Assembly: GCF_001570725.1 (NCBI RefSeq)
Contig: NZ_BCNV01000011.1
Coordinates: 124,001-188,000, forward strand
Source: Paenibacillus amylolyticus
GTDB lineage: Bacteria; Bacillota; Bacilli; Paenibacillales; Paenibacillaceae
Reading direction: 5' to 3'
DNA length: 64,000 bases
Each line of letters begins with the position of its first letter. Position 1 is the first letter of the stretch. Below the pieces are notes generated by a model. It saw only the letters and a list, made by a program, of their open reading frames with translations. It ran no database searches and was not told the origin of the DNA. Made by a program: the position numbers and the translations under genes. Below are positions 61,552-64,000 of this stretch, piece by piece.

Positions 61552-62325
61552 TTACTTCTGATTCATTACACCGTGCGACAATCGATCCGCAAGACGTGGA
61601 AATAGCTGGTACAGCCATATGCCAGCAGAAGCAAGTCTTGGCAGATTCACTTCTTCCTTGCGCTTTTTCATCGCCCGAATCATATGACCCGCAACGTCTT
61701 CCGGTTTCAACATCATCCAGCGTACATTATTCACATAATTGCCAGATGGGTCAGCCCGATGGAAAAATGGTGTATCAATCGGACCTGGGTTAATCGTTGT
61801 CACCAGGACTCCGGTCTTGCGAAGCTCCTGACGCAGCGCGTTACTAAATCCGAGTACAGCATGTTTCGTAGCCGTATAGGAAGCGGATTTGGCCGTACCG
61901 ATTTTGCCGGCCATAGAAGCCACATTCACAATCTGTCCTCTACCCCGTTCCAGCATCTGTGGCAGCACTGCTTTGGTACAGCGGACAATGCCCATGTAAT
62001 TGACGTCCATCATCTCATCGAATTCCTGTACAGACATGTCCGTCATAGCTGCGAATTTTCCATAACCCGCGTTATTCAGTAAAATGTCAATTCGTCCGTA
62101 TTTATGCAATATCGCATCCACAGCTTCCTGAACCTGCTCACTATTCGTAACATCAAGCGTGAGCAATTCATGCGGCCCTTTCAGCGAAGCACCAATCTCT
62201 TCCAGCTTGTCCCGCGAACGGGCAGCCAGAATCGGGATGGCTCCTTCTTCTATCAGCATCTGCGCACAAAGCGCACCGATACCACTCGATGCACCTGTGA
62301 TAAACACTACCTGATCTTTCAGCAT
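61552..62325 (-). CDS. Short-chain dehydrogenase/reductase
   Basis: A 257-residue classical SDR. The ATG at 62323-62325 follows GGGAGG. The NAD(P)-binding motif is TGASSGIG (10-17), ILAARSRDKLEEI suggests NADP preference (Arg36), NNAG lies at 84-87, and the catalytic set is Ser137 or nearby with Tyr150 and Lys154 (SASYTATKHA). The C-terminal stretch is similar to the YqjQ/DltE-like group of Bacillus. Substrate is unknown. Single gene, between CheX and helicase genes. Confidence 0.92.
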   Translation of the reverse strand: MLKDQVVFITGASSGIGALCAQMLIEEGAIPILAARSRDKLEEIGASLKGPHELLTLDVTNSEQVQEAVDAILHKYGRIDILLNNAGYGKFAAMTDMSVQEFDEMMDVNYMGIVRCTKAVLPQMLERGRGQIVNVASMAGKIGTAKSASYTATKHAVLGFSNALRQELRKTGVLVTTINPGPIDTPFFHRADPSGNYVNNVRWMMLKPEDVAGHMIRAMKKRKEEVNLPRLASAGIWLYQLFPRLADRLSHGVMNQK

Positions 62326-62380
62326 CCGTGATGTCCTCCCGTATGAACACATATTGCCTTTTGAGGCGTATGGTTCTATT

Positions 62381-62839
62381 CTACGAGATCATGACCTGAA
62401 TATCCATCTCACCAATGCCGTCCATCAGCAAAGGAATGCTCAGTGCTTTCGTTGCACTAAATGTAGTCAAGTGTTCGGATTTCATCACTTGTGGAGGTGT
62501 AATATCAACCACAACACCTTGGTTCGACAGGATCGTACTGGCATTACCACTGATCATATTACCGAGTTCCGAAATAGCACTCTTGCTCATTTCATCCATT
62601 TCTGTAATGACGAATCCGCCCATCATCGCAGATACAATTTTCAGTGCAACTTGTTCGTTGATTCCAAATACAATATTTCCGCTAAGTTGTCCGGTCATTC
62701 CGATCACGATCCAGACATGGTCTGCAATGAACTCTACATTCTTCACGCCAAGACTCCCGGTGGAAGGCGAAACCTGGATGAGCTGTTCGAATACGTTCCG
62801 TGCCGATTCCAGGAAAGGATTAATCACTTCCGCTTTCAC
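62381..62839 (-). CDS. cheX: Chemotaxis protein CheX (CheY-P phosphatase)
   Basis: A 152-residue protein that dephosphorylates CheY-P, or acts in other phosphorelays. The start is GTG at 62837-62839, nine bases from GGGGG. The phosphatase signature E-x2-N is Glu91 and Asn94 (SAISELGNMISGNA). The fold markers GMTGQLSGNIVFGI and AMMGGFVITEMDEM match CheX. No flagellar or che genes accompany it here, as is common for cheX in Bacillales. Cytoplasmic. Confidence 0.92.
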   Translation of the reverse strand: MKAEVINPFLESARNVFEQLIQVSPSTGSLGVKNVEFIADHVWIVIGMTGQLSGNIVFGINEQVALKIVSAMMGGFVITEMDEMSKSAISELGNMISGNASTILSNQGVVVDITPPQVMKSEHLTTFSATKALSIPLLMDGIGEMDIQVMIS

Positions 62840-63296
62840 TGTCTATGTCCCCCTCACACTGGGTTATTGGTCACACACCAAAAGTCCCATATTCAATAAA
62901 TTTATTATACTTTATCACGTACAAGAATTCATTAAGAATTCGTTAAACCATGTGTACTATAATTTATCGTCATCCGTGGGGCAAATGTTTATAGCTGATT
63001 CTAGCGAATAAACAGAGCTTTTCACTTCTTTTGCAGAAAGCTTTTCGATCATCATATGTGGCAAAAGGCATTTAGGACTTTATGACTGTTTTCTCACAAC
63101 TGTTAAAAAAATCAAATTCTTGCATTCGCATTTTTTTCACAGTCTCTTGAACTACTTTTTATCCCAACAATCACCTTCATTGCTCTGCTGTCCTGAATCA
63201 CCTATAATTTAAGATAACGGAACAATAACCAGTTACGGGATTTCATCGCACCAAACACTACATAATCAAGATACTTTGCCTGCAAGGAGGTCACCT
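62840..63296. other. Divergent promoter region of cheX and lysR
   Basis: No gene. It is AT-rich. For the plus-strand LysR gene a promoter is visible: TTGCTC at 63180-63185 and TATAAT at 63203-63208, 17 bp apart. For cheX a TATAAT on the minus strand at 62905-62910 lies 66 bp from the start. Between them are repeated GAATTC-TTAA-GAATTC elements near 62926-62943. Confidence 0.55.
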
Positions 63297-64000
63297 ATGA
63301 ACATAAGCCAATTGGAGACACTAATTACCATTTCCAAAACGATGAGCTTCCGCAAGGCGGGAGAACTTCTGAACCTGACCCAGCCTGCCGTCTCGGCCCA
63401 GATCAAAAGTCTGGAGGATGAATTCAGCACCGTTCTTGTGGATCGCAACCAACCCGTCACCCTGACAGACCGTGGACAGGTATTCCTGGAGCATGCTGAA
63501 CGGATGCTCGACATCGTCGATGAGTTGAAACAAAAATTGTCCGATCTCGATGAAACGCCTCAGGGACGCATCGTGCTGGGTACAACAACTTCCATTGCTA
63601 TTCAGATCCTGCCAAGGGTGTTATCCTATTTCCAAGATCAATTCCCGCTGATTAAAACCAGTATCCAATCCCTTCCTTCATCACAGATCTATACCCAGGT
63701 CGAAAATGGGCTGGTTGATATTGGTATTGGTTATCTCACGGAGCGCAATCCCAACCTGAATACCTCTGTACTGTACTATGACACATTTGAACTCGTGGTA
63801 TCTCCTTCCCATCCGCTGGCGAAGAAAAAACATGCTGCCGTGGATGTGCTCCGCAGTACACCATTGATTCTGCTGTCCCCGGATACCGTAGGACGACGGT
63901 TTACAGAAACCATTTTTAAGAAACATAATATTGAACCTAATATTGTGATGGAGTTGTCTAGCAGCGAGGAAGTGAAACGGATGGTCGAGATTGATCTCGG
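63297..64000 (+). CDS. LysR family regulator (3' end outside window)
   Basis: The first 234 residues of a LysR-type regulator; the frame runs off the window. The ATG at 63297 follows AAGGAGG. The winged helix-turn-helix is MSFRKAGELLNLTQPAVSAQ, then IKSLEDEFSTVLVDRNQPVT. The effector domain starts RIVLGTTTSIAIQILPRVLS, with VENGLVDIGIGYLTERNPN. It is similar in layout to CysB/CcpC/CzcR-type proteins of Bacillales. Its target is not in the window unless it controls cheX on the other strand. Confidence 0.9.
   Translation, partial: MNISQLETLITISKTMSFRKAGELLNLTQPAVSAQIKSLEDEFSTVLVDRNQPVTLTDRGQVFLEHAERMLDIVDELKQKLSDLDETPQGRIVLGTTTSIAIQILPRVLSYFQDQFPLIKTSIQSLPSSQIYTQVENGLVDIGIGYLTERNPNLNTSVLYYDTFELVVSPSHPLAKKKHAAVDVLRSTPLILLSPDTVGRRFTETIFKKHNIEPNIVMELSSSEEVKRMVEIDL

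Overview
The window looks like chromosomal DNA from a Gram-positive, endospore-forming Firmicute, most likely Paenibacillus. The basis is moderate GC, strong AGGAGG-type ribosome binding sites, YheC/YheD and YjcZ sporulation-type proteins, an EcsAB transporter, a bacillolysin, and arrays of glycosyltransferases with basic N-terminal tails. No rRNA, tRNA, CRISPR array, phage or transposase gene was seen. Most genes up to about 43 kb lie on the minus strand.

Layout. (1) 1-3.5 kb: two CgeB-like glycosyltransferases (one cut by the window edge) and four small proteins. (2) 3.6-4.1 kb: a broken amino-acid ABC transporter ATPase. (3) 4.2-7.7 kb: a small hypothetical gene, molybdate transporter genes modB and modA (no modC), and a divergent regulator with a molybdate-binding-like domain; a 34-bp near-perfect palindrome lies between them. 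(4) 7.8-10.9 kb: a GH42 beta-galactosidase and a divergent AraC regulator. (5) 11-24.2 kb: a zinc-starvation region. It holds a zinc-free S14 ribosomal protein, a CobW/COG0523 GTPase, and a ten-gene operon in the order of staphylococcal cntKLMABCDFE for an opine metallophore, with a second exporter gene added. Both transcription units carry the same 21-bp Zur-like box. (6) 24.5-35.7 kb: a probable organosulfur (S-alkyl-cysteine type) salvage locus with M20 deacylase, two flavin monooxygenases, an FMN reductase, a LysR regulator, an Opp-type ABC transporter and a glutaredoxin-like protein, followed by a phosphotransferase. (7) 35.9-42.8 kb: six genes for surface glycan assembly (four GT2 enzymes, a GT-D-like enzyme and a sugar nucleotidyltransferase). 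(8) 43.6-50 kb: a secreted M4 protease and a 1536-residue protein built largely of 113 unbroken decapeptide repeats. (9) 50.4-64 kb: YheC/D, phosphatidylserine decarboxylase, regulators including a MocR protein without its PLP lysine, an aminotransferase, YjcZ, EcsAB, a DEAD-box helicase, an SDR, CheX and a truncated LysR gene.

How it fits together. The zinc region makes and re-imports a nicotianamine-like metallophore and replaces a zinc-binding ribosomal protein when zinc is scarce. The CntM selectivity residues predict a staphylopine-type product. Regions 1 and 7 appear to belong to one surface-decoration system: five of their proteins, otherwise unrelated, carry the same short Gly-x3-Gly helix motif, in the glycosyltransferases usually just after a basic tail. 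The decapeptide-repeat protein, which has no signal peptide, is a plausible structural partner, perhaps on the spore surface. This last link is inference and is the best candidate here for an undescribed system.
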